A stretch of DNA of 7,666 nucleotides from Acidocella sp. (GCA_028687415.1 JAQUAC010000101.1:1-7666); one strand, 5' to 3'; shown: positions 1 to 6,626, counted from the stretch's first letter. The notes: generated by a model from the sequence alone, not told the origin. Translations and numbers: made by a program.

Positions 1-441
1 GATCAGCGGGCGCAGCCCCGGCGCGTTCAGCCAGTGCGGCAGCTCCCGCGCCAGAATTTCCCCCTTGCCGGTGATGATCTCCACGCAGCGCATATGCACG
101 GCAAAGCCATGCTCCAGAAAATGCCGTACCGCCGCATGCGCCCTGGCCGCCGTGTGGCCGTGCAGGTCCAGCCTTGCCTCGGCGCGAATTTTGCCCTCGC
201 GGAATTTCTTCCAGGTGGATTTGTCCAGCCCCGCCGGGGCCGCGCCAATGCCGACATAAGCGGGCGCTTGCGCCAGCTTCGGCGGGGGCGCGGGGGGCAG
301 GGGGGCGGTTTCGGGCTTCGGCGCCTCCGGCTCCGGGGGCAGGGGCAGCCGGGAGCGGCCCGGCATCAGCCGGCTGAGGGTGCGGCTATAGGCGGCCCAG
401 ACCTGCACATCCTCGGGCGAAAGTGCCTTAAACCGCGCCAT
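1..441 (-). CDS. Smr-domain protein, C-terminus beyond the window
   Basis: The reading frame is open for 147 codons from the ATG at 441 to the left edge, so the gene is partial and its stop lies outside. Residues 1-30 form a short charged/aromatic N-terminus, residues 33-60 a proline- and alanine-rich linker, and residues from about 90 match the Smr domain, with LDLHG at 91-95 and TGKG at 124-127 in a stretch predicted as beta-alpha-beta. Smr domains are found at the C-terminus of MutS2 and in small stand-alone proteins; family members nick or cleave DNA or RNA. Which substrate this one uses cannot be told. It has no MutS-like ATPase part, so it is a stand-alone Smr protein. Its start lies inside the end of lutC (14-nt overlap, different frame), so it is probably co-transcribed and perhaps translationally coupled. 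Confidence 0.9.
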   Translation of the reverse strand, partial: MARFKALSPEDVQVWAAYSRTLSRLMPGRSRLPLPPEPEAPKPETAPLPPAPPPKLAQAPAYVGIGAAPAGLDKSTWKKFREGKIRAEARLDLHGHTAARAHAAVRHFLEHGFAVHMRCVEIITGKGEILARELPHWLNAPGLRPLI

Positions 442-1087
442 CTATAATCAGTACATGCAGGCGGCGCGGCCCGTGCGCGCCCAGTTCCAGCGTCTGCTCT
501 ATATCCGCCGAGCGTGACGGCCCGGTGACGAGCATGACATTGCGCGGCATGGCCCCCGTCTGGCGCAGCAGGTCAAACGCATCCTCATAAGACGCCACGA
601 TCCGCGCCGCTTCAATCACGACAATCGCGTTATCCGGCAGCAAATTATTCACGGTCGGGGTTTGCGGGCCGGAGGGCAGCATCAGCGTGCCCGTCTCGGC
701 AATCCCGGCGAAGGCATAGGTCAGCGCCGCCGCATCATGCGCCGCCGTACTTCCGGTGCGGGCCGCAAGTCCGCTGAAATCAAGCCCCGCCAGCACCGGA
801 TGTGGCGAGACCACCAGCGCGGGCGGTTGGTTCTGAGTCTTTAAATAAGTGGCAACCGCGCCGGGCACATCCGCCAAAGCGGGAAGCCGCGCCACTGTGC
901 CGAACTCCCGCTCCACCATCTGCGCGAACAGCGCCACGCGCCCCGCCGGGGGTAACTGGCCGCGCCCCGGCACCGTGTGGCGCGGGTGGTGGGCCATGCG
1001 CCCGAGCAGCATGGCCTGTGCATCGGCGGCCAACGGCCCGCGCTTCAGCCCCCGGCGGATGGCGGCCAGCATTGCCTGTCTCGGCAT
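428..1087 (-). CDS. lutC: LutC, LUD-domain lactate utilisation protein C
   Basis: The 219-aa protein matches the LutC/YkgG family in length and motifs: ETGT at 131-134, then the C-terminal signature TGPSRSADIEQ from 188 and GAHGP at 203-207. LutC works with LutA and LutB in oxidising L-lactate to pyruvate in the cytoplasm, but it has no iron-sulfur cysteine cluster itself. The frame is open further upstream to about 1405, but that extension lies inside lutB and is arginine/proline-rich shadow sequence. I chose the ATG at 1087 because it starts the conserved domain, overlaps the lutB TGA by one base (TGATG), and has AAGGAG at 1096-1101 eight bases upstream. It is preceded by lutB and followed by the overlapping smr gene. 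The family call is secure; lactate as substrate is inferred from the family. Confidence 0.95.
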   Translation of the reverse strand: MPRQAMLAAIRRGLKRGPLAADAQAMLLGRMAHHPRHTVPGRGQLPPAGRVALFAQMVEREFGTVARLPALADVPGAVATYLKTQNQPPALVVSPHPVLAGLDFSGLAARTGSTAAHDAAALTYAFAGIAETGTLMLPSGPQTPTVNNLLPDNAIVVIEAARIVASYEDAFDLLRQTGAMPRNVMLVTGPSRSADIEQTLELGAHGPRRLHVLIIDGAV

Positions 1088-2511
1088 CAGCCCTGCTCCT
1101 TCCGCCGCGCCGCGTATTGCGCGAAGAACGTGTCGCCTTCCGGCGCAGGGAAGTCCCGCCCACGCGTCCAGCCCCCAGCGAACGGCAGCCAGCCAAAATT
1201 GCCCCGCCGCCGCCCAAACCAGCTTAAGCCTCGCGCCGCCACCCGCGTCGCGGCGCGGTACAGCACCGGACGCTTGGCGAGGAACGCCCACACCCCCAGC
1301 CCGCCACGCATGGCGGCGGGGGTAAGGTGGCGCTCGAACTCCCGTTCGCGCCAATGGCGCATCAGGTTCGGCAGCGGGATTTTCACCGGGCACACGCTCT
1401 CGCATTTTCCGCAGAACGTGCTGGCATTGGGCAGGTGCCCGGCTTCCTCTATACCCACCAGCATCGGGGTCAGCACCGCGCCCATCGGCCCCGGATAGGT
1501 GCTGCCATAGGCATGCCCGCCCACCGCGCCGTAAACCGGGCAGTGATTCATGCAGGCCGAGCAGCGAATGCAGCGCAGCATGTCCTGAAATTCAGTGCCC
1601 ACCATGCCGGAGCGCCCGTTATCCAGCAGCACCACATGGTATTCGCTGGGCCCGTCCGGGTCCCCGGCCCGGCGCGGCCCGGTGGAGAATGTGGTGTAGA
1701 CGGACATATCCTGCCCCGTGGCCGAGCGCGCCAGCACCCGCAGCAGGGCCAGCGTGTCCTCCACGGTCGGCACCACTTTCTCTATGCTGGTCACGACCAC
1801 ATGCACGCGCGGCAGGGTCTGGGTCAGGTCGCCATTACCCTCATTGGTGACGATGACCGAGCTGCCCGTCTCCGCGATGAGGAAATTGGCCCCGGTGATG
1901 CCGACATCGGCGGCGAGGAATGTTTCCCGCAGCTTGCCTCGCGCCTCGGTCAGAATATCCCGCCGCTCGCTGAACACCCGGTCAGCGGGCAGATCCGTAT
2001 GGCAGGCGCGGAACGTGCTCTCCCAATCCTCGCGGTTGAGATGAAAAGCCGGGCCGATGATATGACTCGGCGGTTCGTGACGCAGTTGCAGGATGTATTC
2101 GCCGAGATCGGTCTCAACCGGGGTGACGCCGTGCGCCTCCAGGAAGGGGTTGAGTTCGATCTCCTCCGTAACCATGGATTTGCCCTTGGTCACGGTCTTC
2201 GCCCCCGCTGCCAGGCAGATTTTCAGCACCGCCTGGCGTGCATCCTCAGCCGTGGAACACCAATGCACATGCCCGCCCGAGGCCTCCACCGCGGCGGCAT
2301 AGGTCTCCAGATAAAAATCCAGATGCGCGATGGCGTGGTCCTTGATCGCCTTCGCCTCATCCCGCAGCGTTTCGAATTCCGGCAGCCGGTCTACAGCCGC
2401 CTGGCGCTTTTTCGCGAATTGCGGCTTGGCGCGGCCCAAGGCACGTTGCAGCCCGGCATCGCCCAGCGCCCCTGCCGCGTTCTCCACGAATGCCCTGCTG
2501 GACTGCACCAT
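1087..2511 (-). CDS. lutB: LutB, iron-sulfur lactate utilisation protein B
   Basis: The 474-aa protein has the LutB/YkgF architecture: an N-terminal LUD domain (about residues 60-300), then two ferredoxin-type 4Fe-4S motifs. The first is C314-x2-C317-x2-C320-x3-C324-P, the second C367-x2-C370-x3-C374-P. The LUD part contains AETGSSVI at 213-220, the equivalent of ETGT in LutC. It is a soluble electron-transfer subunit expected to pass electrons from L-lactate oxidation together with LutA and LutC. The ATG at 2511 has GGAG (2519-2522) seven bases upstream. The gene lies 28 nt after the transglutaminase-like gene and shares one base with lutC. The usual upstream partner lutA, a CCG-domain protein, is absent here, as are a lactate permease and a LutR-type regulator. 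All cluster cysteines are present, so the protein looks functional. Confidence 0.96.
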   Translation of the reverse strand: MVQSSRAFVENAAGALGDAGLQRALGRAKPQFAKKRQAAVDRLPEFETLRDEAKAIKDHAIAHLDFYLETYAAAVEASGGHVHWCSTAEDARQAVLKICLAAGAKTVTKGKSMVTEEIELNPFLEAHGVTPVETDLGEYILQLRHEPPSHIIGPAFHLNREDWESTFRACHTDLPADRVFSERRDILTEARGKLRETFLAADVGITGANFLIAETGSSVIVTNEGNGDLTQTLPRVHVVVTSIEKVVPTVEDTLALLRVLARSATGQDMSVYTTFSTGPRRAGDPDGPSEYHVVLLDNGRSGMVGTEFQDMLRCIRCSACMNHCPVYGAVGGHAYGSTYPGPMGAVLTPMLVGIEEAGHLPNASTFCGKCESVCPVKIPLPNLMRHWREREFERHLTPAAMRGGLGVWAFLAKRPVLYRAATRVAARGLSWFGRRRGNFGWLPFAGGWTRGRDFPAPEGDTFFAQYAARRKEQG

Positions 2512-2539
2512 AACCCCACTCCGTTACCCGGATATTGGG

Positions 2540-3346
2540 TCAGATCGCCTCATGGGTCCAGACGGTAAAGCTCTCCAGCAGGCTCGGGCCGAAAATGTTG
2601 GTCAGCGCCACATCTGTGGCATCGCGCCCGTAACCCATCAGGATGCGCCCGAACATTGGCTTGTTGTTGCGCGGGTCGAACACATGCCACGCCCCGTCCA
2701 GATACGCCTCAAACCACCCGGCGAAATCCCCTGGCGCGTGCGGAAGCGGCTGGCCGATATCGCTCAAATACCCGGTGCAATAGCGCGCGGGGATGTTCAG
2801 GCAGCGGCAGAAGGTGGTGGCCAGGTGCGCGTAATCCCGGCAGACGCCGATGCCCTCCTGGTACGCCTGCAGGGCGGTGCGGGTGGCGCGGGCCTGCAGA
2901 TAGTCGAATTTTATGTGGTGGTGGACAAAGTTGCACACCGCCTGAACCCGTTCCCAGCCCGGTTTGGTGTGGCCGAACAGCTCCCAGGCGGTCTGCGTCA
3001 ACTCGTCGGTCTCGCAATAGCGGCTGCCAAGCAGGAAAACGAGGGTTTCCGGCGGCAAATCCTGCACCTCGTGCTGCTTCGCCCCGCGCGGCACCGGGTC
3101 CGGCAGCCCGGCATCGTGCACCGTGGCGGCGCTGGCCAGCCGGAACCGCCCGGCCGGGGCGGTGAAGCGCGAGCACCAATTGCCGAAGAGGTCGCGATAG
3201 GGGGTAATCGTCACCATGGGTACGCTGGTCATGGTGTCCGCCACCACGATATCCGCCGCACGGCTGTAATGGATGTTCAGCATTGCCAGCACCGGCGTTG
3301 GCTGCGGAAACTGGTAGATAAGCTCATAGCCAACGGCAATTTTCAA
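2540..3346 (-). CDS. Transglutaminase-like cysteine protease-fold protein, TTG start
   Basis: The 268-aa protein has an N-terminal beta-rich region (1-70) starting KIAVGYELIYQFPQPTP, typical of bacterial transglutaminase-like proteins, and a papain-like core with the triad Cys169 (GVCRDYAH), His221 (AWHVFD) and Asp224. It has no signal peptide or membrane segment, so it is probably cytoplasmic. Family members are presumed proteases or amide-modifying enzymes; the substrate is unknown. The start is TTG at 3344-3346: the next in-frame Met (residue 22) would remove conserved N-terminal sequence, and a strong Shine-Dalgarno lies seven bases upstream. The gene ends 28 nt before lutB, in the place where lutA is often found. 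Whether it has any part in lactate use is unknown; co-transcription is inferred from strand and spacing. Confidence 0.92.
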   Translation of the reverse strand: MKIAVGYELIYQFPQPTPVLAMLNIHYSRAADIVVADTMTSVPMVTITPYRDLFGNWCSRFTAPAGRFRLASAATVHDAGLPDPVPRGAKQHEVQDLPPETLVFLLGSRYCETDELTQTAWELFGHTKPGWERVQAVCNFVHHHIKFDYLQARATRTALQAYQEGIGVCRDYAHLATTFCRCLNIPARYCTGYLSDIGQPLPHAPGDFAGWFEAYLDGAWHVFDPRNNKPMFGRILMGYGRDATDVALTNIFGPSLLESFTVWTHEAI

Positions 3347-3353
3347 AACGCAG

Positions 3354-3361
3354 CCCCTTCC
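3354..3361 (-). promoter_or_regulatory. Ribosome binding site supporting the TTG start
   Basis: On the minus strand this reads GGAAGGGG, leaving a seven-base spacer to the TTG codon at 3344-3346. There is no other plausible start near it, so this site decides the N-terminus of the transglutaminase-like protein. Confidence 0.75.
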
Positions 3362-3425
3362 GGCCGTATTGGCCGCTTCTCTGTATAGTCACATAAAGTG
3401 GCGCTTTCCGAAGGATTTATATTTT

Positions 3426-3629
3426 TTACCTGCCTCCGGGGGTTTTGAAGAAGGCGGCGGCGGCCTGGGTATGGGCCTGCTTGGCGGCAATGGCCTGCCG
3501 CACACGGGCAATTTCCCCCTCCAGCGCCGCGATATAGGCGGTCAGCTCGGCCACGCCCAGCGTGTCTAAAACGGCTGGGATTAACAATTTTTTCGCCGGA
3601 TTCGGCTGTTCGTCTTCGTAAAATGTCAT
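3426..3629 (-). CDS. DUF1192 family small coiled-coil protein
   Basis: This is a 67-aa protein with an acidic N-terminus (FYEDEQ), a short Lys/Pro stretch, a predicted coiled coil at about 22-50 (LGVAELTAYIAALEGEIARVRQ) and a tail ending AAAAFFKTPGGR. The pattern, including the terminal alanine-rich stretch leading to FFK, fits DUF1192, a small family of unknown function found in Alphaproteobacteria. The frame continues to a GTG at 3689, but that 20-residue extension does not resemble the family, so the ATG at 3629 is preferred; its ribosome site is weak. It lies 79 nt upstream of the transglutaminase-like gene on the same strand and is divergent from trcR across about 126 bp. No biochemical role is known to me. 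Confidence 0.82.
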   Translation of the reverse strand: MTFYEDEQPNPAKKLLIPAVLDTLGVAELTAYIAALEGEIARVRQAIAAKQAHTQAAAAFFKTPGGR

Positions 3630-3677
3630 TAATCGATCTTGACCGATGGGTGGCGTGGGTTCCATACCCCGGCCAAG

Positions 3678-3708
3678 GTGAACTTGCACACAGCAAGAGA
3701 ATAATTAT
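3678..3708 (+). promoter_or_regulatory. Putative trcR promoter with internal dyad
   Basis: In the gap between the divergent DUF1192 and trcR genes lies a possible -35 GTGAAC (3678-3683) and -10 AATAAT (3700-3705) with a 16-bp spacer. The spacer holds a perfect inverted repeat CTTGC-ACACA-GCAAG (3683-3697). The -10 lies in the palindrome ATAATTAT (3701-3708), which also offers CATAAT on the minus strand for the DUF1192 gene. The -35 is weak (3 of 6), so this is a suggestion from pattern and position only. A repressor site or autoregulation by TrcR would both fit. Confidence 0.3.
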
Positions 3709-3755
3709 GTCCGTTCCAGGCCGGCGGGCTTGTGACGTTAAAAGGTATTCTATCC

Positions 3756-4331
3756 ATGTCTCTACCCCTTATGCCCAAAGCTACCGCAGTCTGGCTGATT
3801 GACAAGACCGCGCTGACCTTCGAGCAGATCGCGGCTTTCTGCGGCATGCATCCGCTTGAAATCCAGGCGATCGCCGATGGTGAGGTGGCGCAAGGCATCA
3901 ACGGCTATGACCCGGTGGCCAACAAACAGGTTTCCGCGGATGACATCAAGCGCTGCGAGGGCAACCCCACCCTGCGCCTGAAGCTGCTCGCCGCTCCGGA
4001 ACAGCAGCAGAAGAAGCAGAAAGGCGGGCGCTACACCCCCGTGGCCAAGCGCAACGACCGCCCGGACGCCATTGCCTTCTTGCTGCGCAGCTACCCGCAC
4101 CTCACGGATGCGCAGGTCGTCAAGCTGCTCGGCACCACCAAGGACACCATTCAGAAAATCCGCGACCGCTCGCACTGGAACAGCAGCAACATCAAGCCGC
4201 GCGACCCGGTGATCCTTGGCCTGTGCAAGCAATCTGACCTGAACGACGCCGTTTCCGCCGCGAATGAGCGTCTGACGCGCGAAGGGCTGGTCCCGCCGCC
4301 GCCGCCGGGTCCGAACTCGGAAGCTGCTTAA
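3756..4331 (+). CDS. trcR: TrcR/DUF1013 family transcriptional regulator
   Basis: The 191-aa protein matches DUF1013, annotated in databases as the cell-cycle transcriptional regulator TrcR and found widely in Alphaproteobacteria. The N-terminus MPKATAVWLIDKTALTFEQI and the following AAFCGMHPLEIQAIADGEV are highly typical. Two helix-turn-helix-like segments can be seen, at about 19-40 and 117-138 (LTDAQVVKLLGTTKDTIQKI), separated by a basic, glutamine-rich linker at 81-102; the tail is a run of prolines. It is presumably a cytoplasmic DNA- or RNA-polymerase-binding regulator. The frame extends to GTG at 3732, but the ATG at 3756 gives the usual family start and has AAAGG at 3741-3745 upstream; ATG at 3771 is a weaker alternative. 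It is monocistronic, ending five bases before a terminator. The family is certain; the cell-cycle role is taken from the family name. Confidence 0.93.
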   Translation: MSLPLMPKATAVWLIDKTALTFEQIAAFCGMHPLEIQAIADGEVAQGINGYDPVANKQVSADDIKRCEGNPTLRLKLLAAPEQQQKKQKGGRYTPVAKRNDRPDAIAFLLRSYPHLTDAQVVKLLGTTKDTIQKIRDRSHWNSSNIKPRDPVILGLCKQSDLNDAVSAANERLTREGLVPPPPPGPNSEAA

Positions 4332-4335
4332 ACGT

Positions 4336-4363
4336 AAAAGGGGACCTCTTGGTCCCCTTTTTT
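4336..4363. terminator. Bidirectional intrinsic terminator
   Basis: A perfect GGGGACC (4340-4346), TCTT loop and GGTCCCC (4351-4357) hairpin is followed by six T and preceded by four A, so the stem can extend by A-T pairs. It sits five bases after the trcR stop and eight bases beyond the end of the convergent DUF465 gene. It can therefore stop transcription from both sides, with the stronger T-tract on the plus strand. Confidence 0.95.
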
Positions 4364-4370
4364 ATGCCTT

Positions 4371-4538
4371 TCAGGAGGCTCTTAGCCGCTCCATCTGTTC
4401 TTTCAACCGCAATTTCTCAACCTTCATGCGGGCGAGCGCCGCTGCATCCGGACTTGGCCGCCGATCTTCCGCGACAATCTTGCTTTCCAGACTGGCATGC
4501 CGCCCCTTCAGGGCGTCGATATGCGACTGCAGGTTCAT
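4371..4538 (-). CDS. DUF465/YdcH family small protein (first copy)
   Basis: This is a 55-aa helical protein from ATG at 4538 to TGA at 4371. It starts MNLQSHIDALKGRHASLESKI and continues with a Pro-Ser-Pro-Asp turn and KVEKLRLKEQMERL. That pattern (His-x3-Leu near the start, basic-Leu-basic-Leu-Lys-Glu/Asp helix at the end) is that of DUF465 proteins such as YdcH, of unknown function and often found singly or as tandem paralogues in Alphaproteobacteria. The Shine-Dalgarno AAGGGAG (4544-4550) lies five bases upstream. It converges on trcR and is divergent from a second DUF465 gene starting at 4699. It has no cysteines, signal or membrane segment. Confidence 0.9.
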   Translation of the reverse strand: MNLQSHIDALKGRHASLESKIVAEDRRPSPDAAALARMKVEKLRLKEQMERLRAS

Positions 4539-4620
4539 GGTAACTCCCTTGGCTTAAAGGCCGATCAAAGCCTGAGCTGCCCAAGGTGGGACAAGCCCAG
4601 CCCAGTGAGGCTAATCCCGC

Positions 4621-4658
4621 TGACACGGAATTGTCACGCAAAAAATGCGCATGAAAAT
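4621..4658 (+). promoter_or_regulatory. Putative ydcH-purEK promoter with dyad over the -35
   Basis: TTGTCA (4631-4636) matches five of six bases of a -35, and GAAAAT (4653-4658) four of six of a -10, with a 16-bp spacer. The -35 forms the right half of an inverted repeat TGACA-CGGAAT-TGTCA (4621-4636). The minus strand of the right arm reads GTGACA, a possible -35 for the divergent DUF465 gene, though no good -10 follows. If this promoter is real, the transcript starts at about 4665, which excludes the upstream ATG at 4645 as the start of the next gene. Confidence 0.35.
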
Positions 4659-4698
4659 TCCGGTTCCAGGATGGCGAAAATCCCTCTATTGCTCCCGC

Positions 4699-4902
4699 AT
4701 GCTGACTGACAAAGACAATCTTCTGCGCCGCCTGCATTCGCTGCGCAGCGAGCATCGGGACCTGGATACCGTGATCGCCCGCATTACCGAGCATGGTCCC
4801 CTGGACCAGTTGCAGGTGCAGCGGCTGAAAAAGCGTAAGCTGGGATTGAAGGATGAAATCGCGCGGCTGGAGAGCCGGCTGATCCCGGACCGCACGGCGT
4901 GA
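4699..4902 (+). CDS. DUF465/YdcH family small protein (second copy)
   Basis: This 67-aa helical protein reads MLTDKDNLLRRLHSLRSEHRD at the start, followed by a GPLD turn and QRLKKRKLGLKDEIARLES, the DUF465 signature. Function is unknown. The frame can begin at ATG 4645, adding 18 basic/aromatic residues unlike the family; the ATG at 4699 fits the family length, but no clear ribosome site precedes either, so the start is the uncertain part. Its TGA overlaps the purE GTG by four bases (GTGA), so the two are almost certainly coupled. DUF465 genes next to purEK are a familiar arrangement in Alphaproteobacteria. It is paralogous to the divergent gene at 4371-4538 but differs in most positions outside the signature. 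Confidence 0.9.
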   Translation: MLTDKDNLLRRLHSLRSEHRDLDTVIARITEHGPLDQLQVQRLKKRKLGLKDEIARLESRLIPDRTA

Positions 4903-5381
4903 GCGTCCCGTTAGTTGGCATTATCATGGGTAGCCGTTCTGACTGGCCCGTGATGCAGCATGCGGCCGAAATGCTGGACAAGCTCGGCGTGGCCTATGAG
5001 GCGAAGGTGGTGTCAGCCCACCGCACGCCTCAGCGCCTCGTCGAATATGCCAGTGGCGCCGAGGCGCGCGGCCTGAAGATCATCATCGCGGGGGCGGGCG
5101 GGGCGGCGCATCTGCCCGGCATGGCGGCTTCCATGACCAATCTGCCGGTGCTGGGCGTGCCGGTGGCCGCCACGGTGCTGCAGGGGCAGGACGCGCTGCT
5201 CTCCATCGTGCAGATGCCGGGGGGCATCCCCGTGGGCACGCTGGCTATTGGCAAACCGGGCGCCATTAACGCGGGCATCCTCGCCGCCTCCATCCTGGCG
5301 CTGTCAGACCCCGCGCTGCGCGGCCGCCTGGCGGCCCTGCGGGCGGAACAGACGGCAAGCGTGCCGGAGACGGTGGAATGA
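4899..5381 (+). CDS. purE: PurE, N5-carboxyaminoimidazole ribonucleotide mutase
   Basis: The 160-aa protein is a class I PurE, which converts N5-CAIR to CAIR in de novo purine synthesis as a cytoplasmic octamer. Family motifs are intact: GSRSDW at 11-16, SAHRTP at 39-44 with the catalytic His41, AGAGGAAHLPGM at 64-75, PVLGVPV at 83-89 and the segment DALLSIVQMPGG from 98. It begins with GTG inside the stop of the upstream DUF465 gene and ends with an ATGA overlap with purK. Translation from this start therefore relies on the upstream gene. The length is normal for bacterial PurE and no key residue is missing. Confidence 0.97.
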   Translation: MSVPLVGIIMGSRSDWPVMQHAAEMLDKLGVAYEAKVVSAHRTPQRLVEYASGAEARGLKIIIAGAGGAAHLPGMAASMTNLPVLGVPVAATVLQGQDALLSIVQMPGGIPVGTLAIGKPGAINAGILAASILALSDPALRGRLAALRAEQTASVPETVE

Positions 5382-6502
5382 GCCTCGCCCCTGGTTCGGT
5401 TATTGGCATCGTCGGTGGCGGGCAGCTTGGCCGCATGTCCGCGCAGGCGGCGGCCCGGCTTGGCTACCGCGTGCATATTTTCTCCCCCGAGGCTGACGGC
5501 CCGGCGGCCCAGGTGAGTGCCGCCAGCACCGTGGCGGATTACGCAGACCTGGACGCGCTGCGCCGCTTCGCGAGCGCGGTGGATGTCATCACCTTCGAGT
5601 TCGAGAACCTCCCCGCAGCCTCGCTGGAGCTGCTGGAGAGCCTGCGCCCCGTGCGCCCTGGCGCCAAGATTCTGGCGGTGAGCCAAGACCGGCTGCTGGA
5701 AAAGCGCTTCCTCAACGACGCCGGCATCGCCACCGCGCCTTGGGCGGCGGTAACAAGCGAGGCGGAGCTGGAAGCAGCCGTGGCACGGCTGGGCCTGCCC
5801 GCCGTGCTAAAAACCACGCGGCTGGGCTATGACGGCAAGGGCCAGACCCTGCTGCGCGAGCCAGCCGACCTCGCCCCCGCTTTTGCCCGGCTGGAGCCCA
5901 AGCCGCTGGTGCTGGAAGGGTTTGTCGATTTCGCGGCGGAGATTTCCGTGATGGTCGCGCGCGGGGTGGACGGCACCGTTGTGGCGTTCGATGCGGTGGA
6001 GAATCGCCACAAGCACCATATTCTGGACCTCACCTTGGCCCCCGCGCCGCTGCCGCTGGATTTGCTGGCGGAGGCGCATGCCATCGCCCTGACCGTGGCG
6101 GAGCGGCTGGAGCTGGTCGGCATCATGGGCGTGGAAATGTTCGTCACGGCGGACGGCGCGCTGCTGGTGAACGAGATCGCCCCCCGCCCGCATAATTCCG
6201 GGCATTGGACGATGGATGCCTGCCCCTGCGGCCAGTTTGAGATGCACATCCGCGCCGTGGCCGGCCTACCCCTGCCCCCCGCCATGCGGCATTCAGACGC
6301 GGTGATGAAAAACCTCATAGGCCCCGAGGACATGGCGCTGTGGCCGCAAATCCTGGCCACGCCGGGGCTGATTCCGCACCATTACGGCAAGGCGGAAGCC
6401 AGGCCGGGCCGGAAGATGGGGCATTTCAACCGGCTGTTTTCCAAGGGCAGCTTGCCGGGGGAGTTTGGGGTTGAGGACGCGCTGCGGCTGGTGGGGGAGT
6501 AG
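5378..6502 (+). CDS. purK: PurK, N5-carboxyaminoimidazole ribonucleotide synthase
   Basis: The 374-aa ATP-grasp enzyme carboxylates AIR with bicarbonate and ATP to give N5-CAIR, the substrate of PurE. It shows the N-terminal dinucleotide-like motif GGGQLGRM (13-20), the glycine-rich ATP-grasp loop TRLGYDGKGQ (147-156), the metal/ATP-binding segment NEIAPRPHNSGHWT (265-278) and the C-terminal KMGHFN (346-351). The segment after GHWT reads DACPCGQFE, where the family usually has a Ser before Gln (TSQFE or VSQFE); Gly285 is in that place. It overlaps purE by four bases. I see no convincing intrinsic terminator behind it; the next gene starts 185 bases on. Confidence 0.97.
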   Translation: MSLAPGSVIGIVGGGQLGRMSAQAAARLGYRVHIFSPEADGPAAQVSAASTVADYADLDALRRFASAVDVITFEFENLPAASLELLESLRPVRPGAKILAVSQDRLLEKRFLNDAGIATAPWAAVTSEAELEAAVARLGLPAVLKTTRLGYDGKGQTLLREPADLAPAFARLEPKPLVLEGFVDFAAEISVMVARGVDGTVVAFDAVENRHKHHILDLTLAPAPLPLDLLAEAHAIALTVAERLELVGIMGVEMFVTADGALLVNEIAPRPHNSGHWTMDACPCGQFEMHIRAVAGLPLPPAMRHSDAVMKNLIGPEDMALWPQILATPGLIPHHYGKAEARPGRKMGHFNRLFSKGSLPGEFGVEDALRLVGE

Positions 6503-6626
6503 GGAGGAAAACCTGATCGGGCGGGGCTGAGATGGGTGGATTTCCGCTTGTCTGGTTGCGAGCGCGCAAAGGCAATACCGGACGTTGAACACCAGCATAT
6601 ATGCGGTCCAGCAGCCAAAATATTCC

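Noticed and set aside
1088..1405. In-frame extension of lutC to position 1405
   Set aside because: It lies within lutB, is Arg/Pro/Gly-rich, and the ATG at 1087 has a proper ribosome site and matches the family length.
1327..2568. Long plus-strand open frame of 413 codons opposite lutB
   Set aside because: It is antisense to a well-supported lutB, has no family motifs, and long antisense frames are expected in GC-rich DNA.
2330..3388. Plus-strand open frame of 352 codons opposite the transglutaminase-like gene and lutB start
   Set aside because: The minus-strand protein has a complete catalytic triad; this frame shows no recognisable domain.
3395..3407. Small hairpin AAAG-TGGCG-CTTT between the DUF1192 and transglutaminase-like genes
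   Set aside because: Only four or five pairs and no T-run in the right place, so it is not called a terminator.
5030..5686. Minus-strand frame opposite purE and purK
   Set aside because: Shadow of two conserved enzymes with all motifs on the plus strand.
6595..6604. Perfect palindrome GCATATATGC upstream of the merR promoter
   Set aside because: A single 10-bp palindrome about 25 bp before the -35 may be a site for some protein, but nothing else supports it.
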